A stretch of DNA of 64,000 bases from Cordia subcordata (GCA_028554755.1 JAPTOF010000002.1:15873001-15937000); one strand, 5' to 3'; shown: positions 49,969-61,300, numbered from the stretch's first letter. Notes: a model not told the origin generated them from the sequence alone. A program made the numbers and translations.

Positions 49969-51370
49969 AAATACTTAATCTAAAAGCAAAAAAATCTTTC
50001 CTTTTCCTAAAGCCTAATTCTTTCTCTCTTTCACTCACACATTGTCACAGCCAACTCCCTTTCAATATTCATCTCTTTCCAGTTTCTTTATCTCTGATTT
50101 AAGTCATCCAATTTCTTCAACAAAGACGAAGATGAACCTAAAGACGAAGATGACCAGGTAATGTTCTTCTCCTTCATTCATTTCTTTTCATCTCGTGTGT
50201 TTATTTCTTCTCCTTCGTTCATTTCTTTTCAACCAACAAATAGAGAGAACATATAGCTATGTTATTCTATTAGTGATGGTTTAAGCTTCTTGCTGGAAAA
50301 AGCTTTGAATTCTATTAGTGATGTTCTATTTTAGATAACTACAATTCTACAAATGATGTTATCAATTTTTTCCTTTTTCTTCTTCTATTTTTATTATTAT
50401 TTTTTCTTCTTGCTATATGTGCTTGAAATATTCATTTGTTTGCGTCTAACAATTTGGACAAGTTTATATATTTTTATATGATGTGTAGACATCGTAAAGA
50501 TTTTATTCTTTTCCATTTCTCTTGTGAATGATTTTTTAATTTTATTATTTTAGAAACCAGAAATATGTGGACAAGTCTGATCTCTTGTGAATGATTCTTT
50601 AATTTTTCATATATGTGAAAGTGTGTTAACTTTTTGATGTGGAAATTGATAAGTTTGATCTCTTGTGAATGATTCTTTCATAATGACATCGATCTAAAAA
50701 TATCAATTGCATATTTAAATTTATAACTATGAAATACTCTATTCCACTTAAGTGAGACTTTGTAGCAAGAAGCAATAAATGATTAGAGACAGTAAGCTAT
50801 AAACAATAATGTTCTTTGCTTTTTTTCTTTTTTTTATAAGGTTACTTTTGATAAAGAGATATTCAGGCATAATTTTTGCTATCCACCATAATTATCAATA
50901 AAATAGTTAAAAGTAAAATAGTTGTGCCTCGATCAATTGAACCAATGAACACTTGTTTCTCAGACATTTGTCTTCTATTCTTTTTGCTAATAATGATAAT
51001 GAATGGCTTTATCTAACTAATTGTGGATAATTGTGTATTCATTCTATCTTATTGTTGCATTTGATGTAGATGTTACAAGTTGTTCAGTCAAATAATGTTG
51101 AAGAGAATATGAAAATAGAAAGCACTCATCCTCGGCCTACAAATGAAGCTAGCATAGTAGCTACTTCAAAACCAAAGAGAAAGGCCATGAAACTGAGATC
51201 AGAGGAGTAGGATCACTTCATTAAGTTTATCAATGATGAAAGAGAGATAAAAGGTAAGTTAAAGAGTAAATATATGGCACAATATGGGTGTTTTGAAAAG
51301 AGAATGATAAATTTGCACTTTAGAGAGATTAGAAACTACATAAGGGAGGTGAACATTTGAGTCTAAGTAA
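49698..51370 (+). mobile_element. BED-type hAT element, 5' part
   Basis: The terminus TAGGGAGAGCAAAAACCG at 49698 is followed by GAACC/GGTTCAG-rich subterminal sequence to 49870 and an (ATT)n tract at 49931-49968. The flank CAAGTAAA (49690-49697) is the reverse complement of the flank of the terminus at 45874. It carries the N-terminal end of a BED-type transposase. The right limit is approximate. Confidence 0.72.
51070..51360 (+). pseudogene. hAT transposase, N-terminal BED-finger piece
   Basis: MLQVVQSNNVEENMK leads to SKPKRKAMKLRSEE, TAG at 51208-51210 where relatives have Trp, then DHFIKFINDEREIKGKLKSK. This is the start of a Ricesleeper-type BED finger. The two Cys of the usual GKCKYC motif are missing. 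It ends at TGA 51358-51360. The rest of the transposase would be the minus-strand remnant at 48183-46640. Confidence 0.75.
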
Positions 51371-51632
51371 CTTGTTTTTGTTGATAGAAATTGCTATCTA
51401 ATTGTTGAAGTAAATCTTGTGTGATGCACGAGTAAATGAGTACTTTTATATTAGTTTTAGCAATATATAGTTGACTTAAATATAAATATATTTTATTCAT
51501 TTCAATAAAATTTCAATAATAATCATATCTTTATGAGAAATCTAAGATATTTAAATGTAATGTCTAATTGAAAATACAAATAAAAAAGAATTATTTGTTT
51601 TCATCACATTGGTAATAAATTTTGTGCGTGTT

Positions 51633-51635
<3 letters not shown>

Positions 51636-51677
<42 letters not shown>
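51636..51677. repeat. (AT)n microsatellite
   Basis: About 21 AT units. Confidence 0.95.
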
Positions 51678-51680
<3 letters not shown>

Positions 51681-51858
51681 AAACATACATATACACACAC
51701 ATACATATATGTAGATTTGTATTTCTTTTTCTTCACATTGTGCTTTTATTTATGTCATAAATTTGCTTTCTAGTGACTTCATTGATTTGCATATGAATAA
51801 CAAATGAAATAATCTTATCAATCAATTTTTCACTTTAAATAAATATTGCTCAAATATT

Positions 51859-51860
<2 letters not shown>

Positions 51861-51896
<36 letters not shown>
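51861..51896. repeat. (AT)n microsatellite
   Basis: About 17 AT units with one C near the end. Confidence 0.95.
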
Positions 51897-51897
<1 letters not shown>

Positions 51898-52288
51898 ATA
51901 AGCATCCGGATCTCTAAAGGCATTTTTTACTATATGTTCCATTTCGTATGGGTTACTTGGCAAATAATTCATTATATTTCACTTTATGATTATATTATGA
52001 ATTATTTAAACCAAGAAATGTTTTTTGCCATCATAAATTACCTAGCCACCTCCCAAAACTTTGCTAAAAAATACAAATAACTGTGACCGAATTTCTCTCA
52101 CTCCAAATAAAAAATCCCCTATCAGGTTCATACGGGTTGAAAGAAAAATGATGCTTGCTTTATTTCTAAAGGATGGACAACAATTCGAACTGCATTAATT
52201 TAAAACCAAGCCATGCTATTGAAATTCCCATCACTGATGATATATCAACTTTTCGGTTTCATTCTATTAGTAACTAAATTAGAAAGTA

Positions 52289-52534
52289 GATATTTATATA
52301 ATTATATCATTGTACCGCGTTGTCTTATATCTACTAGATCTAAATCTCTTTGGCATTATGGTTAGTGGTGTGGTTGCTAGATCCAGTGACGCTATCAATG
52401 AAGCACTCCCCGATATTTATATAATTATATCATTGTACCACGTCATCTTATATCTACTAGATCTAAATCTCTTTGGCATTATGGTTGGTGGTGTGGTTGC
52501 TAGATCCGATGACGCTGTCGATGGAGCACTCCCA
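52289..52534. repeat. Direct tandem duplication of a 123-bp unit
   Basis: 52289-52411 and 52412-52534 agree at about 92% with no indel. Both start GATATTTATATAATTATATC and end GCACTCCC. An open frame crosses both copies (52310-52558) because 123 is a multiple of 3, but it shows no recognisable protein. Confidence 0.9.
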
Positions 52535-53108
52535 GATAGTGTGTGCATCTTTCAGTAGACTGATGCTATTCTTTCCTGAGTAATCTCGTCATTAGAAGTT
52601 GCCAAAATAGTTAGGTGCTCTTTGCTCCAGATCTGATCTTGTTCTTTGGGTTCAGAGATGTTTCTGGGTTGGTGAGTCTCTTTCAACTAACTGTCATGCT
52701 TAGTTGTGTATTCCCTCGACGTGCTCATGTTTCTAGTGGTTTTCTTTGGATCTGAGTGAGCCTATGGAGTCGATTGCTTCTCTAGTTTCTATGGTCAGGT
52801 TGTCGGGGGTTAGCGAGGTGTGATCTTGTTTTTCTGTAGTTGGGAGGTGTTTTTGTCCTTTGCCACTAGTGGTCGCTAGAGATGGTCGGTTTGTATAGTG
52901 GTTAGGGTTAAAGTTTTAGTGGTGTTTGGTCATGAGTCTTGGGGTTTGGCCCAATTTACGTTTATTTTTTGTTTTTGATTTGTTTGGGCTTTGGTTGGCC
53001 CAATTTTATCTTTTGTTATGATTGAGTCTGGTCTTAGTCTTGTTGGGTTTGGATCTTTTGTGTAATTTTGTTTATAGTTGATGAACGTTTTTCAACCAAA
53101 AAAAAAAA
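52535..53108 (+). mobile_element. Probable LINE-type 3' end with poly(A)
   Basis: G/T-rich non-coding sequence ending in TAGTTGATGAACGTTTTTCA, then ACC and an A11 tail (53098-53108). This is the usual 3' UTR/poly(A) form of plant L1-type LINEs, 5' truncated. No RT or endonuclease remains. The 123-bp duplication may be part of it. Confidence 0.55.
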
Positions 53109-54634
53109 TCTACGATGTACATTCTATACATTTCATATCTTGCCTTGCATAAAATTTCACTTTGATGCACGGTTGGAAAGACTACCAAAAAGTAGGACTG
53201 AGCACATTTCGGTTTGTAACCAATAACCGAACCAAATTAGTAATTAGGTTTGGCTATTTATAATTTTGATTCGGTTTCAGTTCTCAAAAATTAGAAAATT
53301 CGGATATCGGTTAAAAATTCGGTTAATAACCTAAATAACCAAAAAAAATGAAACGACGTCATTTTGATGGTTTTATAATAAACTAATTTTATTTTATTAC
53401 TTTTATAACGTTAAAGTGTTAAAAGTTAAAAAATAAAAGTTAAAACTTCTAAAATCATTTCTACCTCAGAATATCAGATTCTTACTTCTTTGCTTTCATC
53501 ATTTGTCTTTATGAACCCTAGGCCCCAAAACCAAAATCCTAAATCACTCAAATCTCAAGCACGCCACCCCCTCTCCTCGTTGTCTCTGGCCACCCTTGTC
53601 CCTCCTTCAACGCAACGACACCCTCTTGACGCCGCGACCTCAATCTCTCGACTGCTCTCCTCGCCGTGAGTTCGCGACCCTTTAATCTCCTTTCACTTAT
53701 CATCATCGATCGAGGGTCATCATCATCATCAGTATTTCTATTTCATTTTTCTATTTTTTCAACTTCTTGTCTTCTTCATTTCTTTTTATTTTTTCCCATT
53801 GTTTCATTATTCAATTTTCTATTTTTTCATTATTCATTTTTCCCATATACTATATTTGTAGTCGTCAGTCATCTACAAGTAAATATATCCTATTTTTCTA
53901 TTACTTGTAGAATTGACCAATCCATGGTTCTTGGCTAGAGATGCCTACCAAATGCCTTTCTAAAATGTCAACCAATCAAGGCTTTAGATTACTTACCACC
54001 CTCAAACTTTCAAACAAAACTGTGTATCTATATATGCTTTTTCTTTCTTTCTTTTTTTATCTTTAAACCATACTGACTCCGAGGAATCTGGTCTATATGT
54101 ATGTGTGTGTCTATGTAAAAGTCAAATCCTGGACTTCATCTTTTTTGCCTTTCTTTTGAAATTTCCTCATTGTCCCACTTCATGGATTTGTACCTTATTT
54201 CAATAGTATGAAAACGAAACGAAAGGAACATTAAGGATTTACATTATTGGATACTTTGCTTTTTGTAGTTCACGTATTTGCTATGTGTGTTCGAAATAAA
54301 TCTACTATAAGAAGATAGATGTTCATCTAATTGATCAATAACATCATATTTATTGTCTCGTTTTATTTTATAAGATATAAACTTTTTTATCACAAACATA
54401 TTATAAAAACTCAAAACAAATTATAGTTTTTATCTTATAAGATATAAGCACTTCATTCTTGAAATTGATTTTGCCTTTTTCTCCTCGGGTTTTATAGCCT
54501 TCAAAACGGAATCAATTGTTTCATCTTGCAATGTAAGTTTAATATCTCAAACTATTCAAGTTGTTATCATTTTGATTACTATATTGATTATATAATATCG
54601 CTAAATGCTAAGTTTAAGTATTTGTTTGTACAAC

Positions 54635-57158
54635 ATGGCGGATGATCGTGATATATGGACAAGTGAATCAATTGATCAAAGTGTTGATGTTGAGAATTCA
54701 GGCGAAGTGTCTCAACAACGACCCAAAAGAAAAGCAATAGAGGCAAGATCACATGTATAGGAGCACTATATCAATTTGAGAATGAGGCAGGTGAGAAAAA
54801 GCTTAGTGTCATTATTATGGCAATGTGTTTGCTAGTGACCTTGTAAAGAATGGCACTACTCCCTTAAAAAAGCACTTGCTAATTTGCAAAAAGTATCCCC
54901 TTAGTCTAGAGTTAGGTGCACATCAACAAGAATTACATCTTATGCCAAAAGAGGAGGGGAAAGAGGCAACTTTAACAAATTGAAAATTTGATCAACAATG
55001 AAGTTGACAGGATTTAGCTACTATGGTAATTGAAGATGAAATTCCTTTTAGCATTATTGAGGGTCGAGGTTTTAGGAGGTTTATATGTAATCTTTAGCCT
55101 AAGTTTTACATTCCATCAAGATTTACTGTTAGAAGAGATTGTTATTAATTTTATGAAGATGAGAGGGTTAAGTTAAAGCAATTGTTAAAGAACTATAGTA
55201 GAGGAGTGTGTCTAACCATTGATACATGGACTTCTAATCAACAGATTAATTACATGTGTCTTACTAGTCATTTTATTGATAATGACTAGGATTTGCAAAA
55301 GAAATTTATAAACTTTTGTCCCATTTTTTCTCATAAAGGTGAGTCTTTAGGAAAATCAATTGAGAAATGTTTACTTGAATGGGGATTTGATAGAATCTTC
55401 ATTGTTACTATTGATAATGCTAGGTCTAATGATGTAGCTATTTCATATTTAAAAAGGAAGATGATTAACTGTGGTACATGTATTGCTAATGGAAAATTTT
55501 TGCATGTTAGATGTGTTGCTCATATTCTTAACCTTATTGTTCAAGATGGGTTGAAAGATGTTAAAAGTTCAGTTAGTTGTGTTAGAACCGCAGTAAGATT
55601 TATTCGATGTTCCCCTGCTCGATTGAAAAAAGTTTAAGGATTGTGCTGAAAAGGAAAAATTAGATACTAAGAAAGGGCTGTGTTTAGATGTAAGCACTGG
55701 TATAGAACTCAACTTTTACCATGTTGAAGGTTGCTTTCCATTATGCACGAGCTTTTGAGAGATTTGATAAGTATGATCCTTTTTATAGAGTAGAGCTTTC
55801 GAGTATTGAAGATGAATGGGCCGGAGTCTCTGAACAGGAGGATTGGGATATTATTAAGAGAATTGTTTCTTTCTTGGGGTATTTCTTTGATCTAACATTA
55901 AAAGTGTTGGGAACTTATTATGTGACAAGTAGTATTTTTTTTAATGACATTAGTAACCTTTATTTGGTTTTTAAAAAGTTACAATTGAGTGATGACATTG
56001 ATTTAAGTGTAATGGCTACCAAAATGAAAACAAAATTTGACAAGTATTGGGGAGACGTTGTAATGCCTTAGTCCTATATTGGTTCTTTGTGAGATTTATG
56101 TGCACTTTATAATGACTTGGGTTCTCTACTACTGTCATCAACGGCTTTAGCATTTTGGGCCAGTTGATTAGGCTCAAGTGTGGTGGTAGGCCAGTAACTA
56201 GGCTTGGGTTGTTACAGGTGGTATCAGAGTAAGCTCTAGGCAGATTCCACGCTGCCTGGGGTTTTAGGCTGTGGTTCTGTTATTGTGTTTAGGCCGTGAC
56301 GAGGACGTCCCATCTTTAAGGGGAGGGTTTGTAATGCCCCATCCCACATCGGTTCTTTGTGAGATTTGTGTGTACTTTATAATGACTTGGGTTCACTACT
56401 CCTGTCATCACCGGCTTAAGCATTTTGGGCCAGTTGATTAGGCTCAAGTGTAATGGCAGGCTAGTAGTTGGGCCTGGGTTGTTACAGACGTAGAGAAAAT
56501 GAATATGACCATTTTCATTGCAGTTATTCTTGATTCTTGATACAAGTTTGATTATGTGGATTATGCCATCAATGAAATGTATGGGGCCAGCAGTAATGGT
56601 TTGATAAGTAAGGTGAAGGATGTGTTGTTTGCTTTGTTTGAGGAATATAAATAAAAGAATGTTGGCATTGGTGATGATGACTGTGAAGGCTCACAAAGAC
56701 TTGCAGATGATGCTCAACCAAAAGACATTTTAGTTGATGATATATTTGCAAGATATAGAAAGCACAAAAGTAGTTCTGAAGGCCCTGATGCTAAATCTGA
56801 ACTTGATAAGTATTTGATAGAATTTCTTGAAGAGGATAAAAAGGGCTTTGATATCTTGAAATAGTGGTGCATGAACTCAAGTCTGTATCCCGTTTTCTCA
56901 CTAATGGCTCGTGATGTGTTGGCGATACCAATTTCTACGGTAGCTTCAAAATTGGCCTTTAGTACAAGTGGATGTGTTCTTAGTCCTTTTAGGAGTTCTT
57001 TAACTCCTAAGATAGTCCAAGCTCTCATATTTGCTCAAGATTGGTTTCGGTCATCGTCAGACCCAATCAAGATTGAAAAAGATCTAGATGAGTTAGACAA
57101 ATTTGAAGAAGGTCAATCTTTCAACTTTACATGTGATTTATCATTGTGGTGGTTATGA
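54635..57158 (+). pseudogene. hAT transposase (Ricesleeper type), broken, with a TRIM inserted
   Basis: Start ATG 54635: MADDRDIWTSESIDQSVDVE, then KRKAIEARSHV and TAG 54758-54760 for the Trp of the BED finger. Blocks follow in several frames: MVIEDEIPFSIIEGRGFRRF; GVCLTIDTWTSNQQINYMCL; open 55293-55637 with KFINFCPIFSHKGESLGKSI, IDNARSNDVAISYLKRK and FLHVRCVAHILNLIVQDGLK; open 55721-56071 up to GDV at the TRIM. After the TRIM comes EKMNMTIFIAVILDS, then LIEFLEEDKKGFDIL and the dimerisation signature VLAIPISTVASKLAFSTSG with SPFRSSLTPKIVQALIFAQD (to 57158). All major hAT domains can be found, but stops and indels break it at six or more places. Confidence 0.9.
56059..56486 (+). mobile_element. 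TRIM (terminal-repeat retrotransposon in miniature)
   Basis: A 428-bp element with LTRs 56059-56216 (158 bp) and 56330-56486 (157 bp), both TGTAATGCC...GGTTGTTACA, and target duplication GACGT (56054-56058 and 56487-56491). TGGTATCAGAG at 56219-56229 matches the initiator-Met primer site, and AAGGGGAGGGTT (56318-56329) is the polypurine tract. The interior of 113 bp has no coding capacity. LTRs differ by roughly 13%. It splits the transposase between Val and Glu codons. Confidence 0.96.
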
Positions 57159-57543
57159 TATATTATATATGTTCATAGCGAATGTTTTCTCTTGTCAATT
57201 ATTTGCAGCATTATCCAAGGATGGTGGAGCAACAGACCCTTCACTTGCTGTCACCTTTTCTACATTTTAGTTTGATCTTTTTTCAGTTAGGGTGTTTGAA
57301 GGAGTTGGAATCTTTTAGTTAGATGAATGTGATTGTATTTATAGTTTCAAAAAGCTGTATAACTAATCAAGTAGTAGGTTATCGTCCTTTTATTTTCATG
57401 TTATGTGGTGAATTTGGACTTTGATGCTAATGTAGGAGTTTCGAGTTAAATATGATTGTCAATTATGTTATTTAAATCATGCATGGGATAATGTTTAATA
57501 GGAAGTCAGGAACTAGATAGTGGACAGTTAGTATTGATATTTA

Positions 57544-57935
57544 GGCTTTGTTTGGCTTAATTGTATGATTTCAACTGTTGAGCTATAAAGCTTTTAGCAG
57601 TGGAGCTTTGGGTAGAAGTGCTGTTGAATAAAAGTAGTTGATTGTTTGGCTCAATATTTTAGAAGTTAAGCTTTCAGTTGTTTTAAGGGTAATATTGGAT
57701 TTTAAAAAATATAAAATAGTATTTTTGAGAAAAAATGTAGAAAAATAATTTTTGACATGACATAAAAATAGCTTTTCAAAAGCTTTTTCTAAAAAGCTTC
57801 AATTTGGAGCTTTTGGTTTTTTAGCTTCAGCTTTTATTTAAAAGTTCTTTTAAAAATAGGCCAAACAGGTCAATTTTAGCTTTTAAACTCACAGAAAGCA
57901 CTTTTGAGTCATTAAAAGTTAGACCAAACAGACTC
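57544..57935. mobile_element. Tourist-like (PIF/Harbinger) MITE
   Basis: 392 bp with termini GGCTTTGTTTGG and, inverted, GAGTCTGTTTGG, flanked by TTA on both sides (57541-57543 and 57936-57938). The interior is non-coding and contains AAGCTTTTAGC / GCTTTTAAA-type internal repeats. TTA target and G...TGTTTGG ends are typical of this class. Confidence 0.8.
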
Positions 57936-58235
57936 TTAAATGTTGTTTTCATTTGTCCAATAGGTATGGCATGTGGAAGAATGATATGCAGCTTGTGAAG
58001 TGAAAATTTGTGAACTTCTTTTATGAATTTTTTGTTTGCAAACATGTGTAACAAGTCATTGTTATTTTTTCGAACTTAACAAGAAACTCAGCCGAACCGA
58101 AGATAAATTGGTTCTCAAAATTCCGTTATTTCTATAATTCAATTTGGTTTTTGTTATTAAAATATTTAAATTTCAATTTTCGATTAATTCAATTTCGATT
58201 AATTTAGTTCGGTTATAACCAAAGGCTAAGTCCTA

Positions 58236-58351
58236 TCAGAAAAGGAAAGATTGTACCGGTATCCATAGAGGATCCAAACCCGGTAAAAACGGCAAAGCTA
58301 TAAAATGCCGCATTCCTAAATTTTACTCCGCGATCAGCAAAAGAGGAAAAA
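58236..58351 (+). promoter_or_regulatory. Core promoter and leader of PME-1, directly next to a hAT end
   Basis: Only 116 bp separate the hAT terminus from the PME-1 ATG. TATAAAA at 58299-58305 is placed to start transcription about 20-25 nt before the ATG. Anything further upstream, i.e. most enhancer/proximal promoter sequence, must lie in the transposon or beyond it. Confidence 0.55.
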
Positions 58352-61300
58352 ATGGATTCATCGACGCCGTCAAATTTAACGTCGCTTCCAGAGGAGCCCT
58401 CGGGAGAAGCCCAAAATAACGAAAATGCCACTCTCGAAAAGCCACCGTCCGCCTTCTCTTCCGTTCCTCTCCGTCCTCCAACTCAGTGAGTTCTCTCACC
58501 TTTACACACACACACACAAAGCATCGATATGTATCTATTGAAAATTTTAATTTTGTGATTTTTGAAAAAAAAAATTTATGGTATTTTATTTCTTGCATTT
58601 TTAAACCGCTTAATGATTTTGAAATTTAAAAAGATATTGTGCATTTAGCATTTTTCTGTGATTAATCATTCCACACTTTTCCGCATGATAAAACGTTATG
58701 GTTGTCGCGATCATGCCAGCGTGGTTCTAGTGTCCGAAAAATTCTTGGCTAGACTTAAACCATGAGTTAGTTTATGATTATCGTAGAATTACTACCTCGA
58801 CCTGTGTAACTGAGGCAACGGTGCGCTAAGATATGATTAGCCAAGACCTCAAAACCGGGGGGGTGGGGGGTTGGTGGGGCGGGGGAGGAGGTGGTCATGG
58901 TGTTACTAGAGGAAAGAATTTGCGGGTGCACGGTGGATGGATGATTAGGAATTTGCGGGTGCACGGTGGATGGATGATTAGGAATGCTAATCATAAGTAG
59001 GTGAGGTTTGATTGTTGGTCGAGTGACAATGAGGAAGATGATAATCTCGTGATTTGTTTCTCAAGGAGACAAGCTTCGTTCCGCGGTTTAAAACAAAAAT
59101 TAACAAATGTTGAGTGTGGAATGCTTACGATGTGGTTATTGTTATTGAATGTAGGGCAACATATTGGGAGTTGTTGTCTGGACTTATTATTTCCAGTCAC
59201 TTCCCTGCCTCCTTACACAAGTGCTGTTTTGTACTTATTAAAAGTGTGGTTCTTTTATTTCTAGAAGATGGTAATTATTTTTTGCCGTAATTGACAAAAA
59301 TCAGTTCCTGGAAATTAACACAAAATACTGCTATGGGTAAGCAGGCAAATGATATGGCAACATGATTAGCCTAAACCACTGTAGGGATTGGTCTATGTCT
59401 AGTCAAGAATTTGTATGCATTTCGTAGACTTGAGTTATTAGTGCAAGGTTTTATTGTTGCTTGGCTAAGGAAATGAGAAAGTTAATTAGCCATGTTTTGT
59501 TTCATTAAGAGAATATGTTGAAGGTTTAAATTAAGACGAGATCAAGATACGTTGAATTTTTCTCTGGGGTAATAATTTTCGAATTCTTATTGTTGGTGGG
59601 GACTACGGTGTTCTAATTTCGAGGATAGGAGCATGGTGTAAATATTTCCTGACCTTAATATGAGTTAGGACAATACTGTGGGGAATCTATTTCTGGTGAA
59701 AGAGAGGTTTCGTATATGTAAATTTATTTGCGTGGTGGGATTATCGGAGAAGGTGTTTTATTATGCTTTATTGCTGTTTGCCTTTCGGACTTTCATGAAT
59801 GTGGAGCCAACAAGTTCAATCGAACAGCCAATCTAGCAAATAGAAGTGGAAGAGCCTTTCATTTTGTTTAGAGTTGTTTAAAATGAAAGGAGCCACCAGA
59901 GCTGTACGCACAATGACTGGATTTTGGTGCATACAGCAGCAAATCAAAGTCTAACTGCATATTGACCTTTACAGCAAGAAACTGTTCAGTCACTTGCTAT
60001 AGTATGCCAGACCTCTCCTCGCGGAAAAAAAAAAAAGTATGCCAGACCTCTATTTTTTGTTTTGGGGCTGTATATATGAAACTATGACTTTGTTCTTCGA
60101 ACGAACAGTGGGTTTAGGACGGTTGGTAATGACCTCTGATCAACCATAGAAAAGGATAAATTCAAAAGGAGATTTTTAGGGTTCATTTACTACAAGTTTT
60201 CTTTTTTTTTTTTTTAAATTATTTAATTTACTTTTTCTGGATTAAGTAAGCTATTAATTCAACTTCCAAGTATAAAGGATAAATAAGTGGATCTTGATGA
60301 GCTACATCCATACATTATAATTACACTAGAATGACAAAGTGGAGCTCTCATCAAGATTCCAAGCAAAATAAACTTCTATATTTGGTGTATGAATTGACAC
60401 TTTATTGATATACTCTTATTTCCTGAGACTTAGTCCTCTCTCCTCAAGGGCTTTAGCTATGGTATCCCAGGTCACCTTGGCATATTGGGCACCATCCGAA
60501 TTGCCTTTCCCAAGGAAGGCAGCCTGACCATTAAAGATTCTTTCAGGAAGGGTAAGCCTACTAGTCTAATGGGCTGCAACAATAACAAGGATGGATCTTA
60601 TTAGCTGCATAGCTAATGGTAGTCAACAATTAAGCCAGTGGTCTATCCTTTTAGTGATTTTCTCCACTTGGCCCTGGTAATGCTTTCTATTCATAAAAAT
60701 GCAAAAGTGAAGAGCTTGATTATAAACTAAAATGGAGGGGAGCATCGAAATGCTCCTTGCTTCCTAAAATTTTGCTCTAAATTTAATAGGATTTTAGTTT
60801 AACTAGAACTCACCATCCACCCTTTTCTCCTGCCACTAGCTCCATTTTTGGAAAATAAGAGAAAGGAACCAAAGTGGATTGCTTGATACATTTTCCTGCA
60901 TATGAAATGTTGTTGACATGGTTTTTTCTTCACATACATGGTGGATGGTGTTCAAAGACTGAGAAGTAAAGTAAAAATAAAAATTGGGAAAGATAGTTTC
61001 ATTGATTAACATTTTCTTTTTATCTTGGAAACCACTGCACTGATCCATTACTCTGAAAAATTTCGTTCCATATCTATTGTTCACTTAACATGCTTGTATT
61101 TATTTATTTAGTTATATAAGGGTTGGAAGCATATAGTAGTTTAAGAAAAGTAGGATTTATAGTGCGGTGACAACTGACCTTTTGTAATTTTTAGAGGTCA
61201 AAGTTGAATGTCTGTGTCAAAAACAATGCAGAGTTGTGCATTATATGAACTTTGAATGATTGTGAAATTTTTTATCATAGCAAAGTCGACACTAGTTTGG

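Larger units (their letters stand above)
51371..52288. other. AT-rich DNA without recognised genes
   Basis: Apart from two (AT)n tracts nothing is recognised. The second breakpoint of the proposed RPA/hAT inversion should lie here or slightly to the left. Confidence 0.4.
53193..58235 (+). mobile_element. Second BED-type hAT element, near complete but decayed
   Basis: The left terminus TAGGACTGAGCACATTTCGG (53193) and the inverted right terminus TAGGACTTAGCCTTTGGTTA (58235) match at 10 of the first 11 bases, and both lead into GGTTCGGTT/AACCGAAC-rich ends. The transposase lies between them on the plus strand. The 8-bp flanks CCAAAAAG and TCAGAAAA agree at 5 of 8 positions, so the duplication is eroded or the ends are off by a base. 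A TRIM and a MITE have inserted into it. The right end is 116 bp before the PME-1 start codon. Confidence 0.88.

Noticed and set aside
58323..58598. 91-codon minus-strand frame at the PME-1 first exon
   Set aside because: Antisense to PME-1 exon 1 and its splice donor; no family match.
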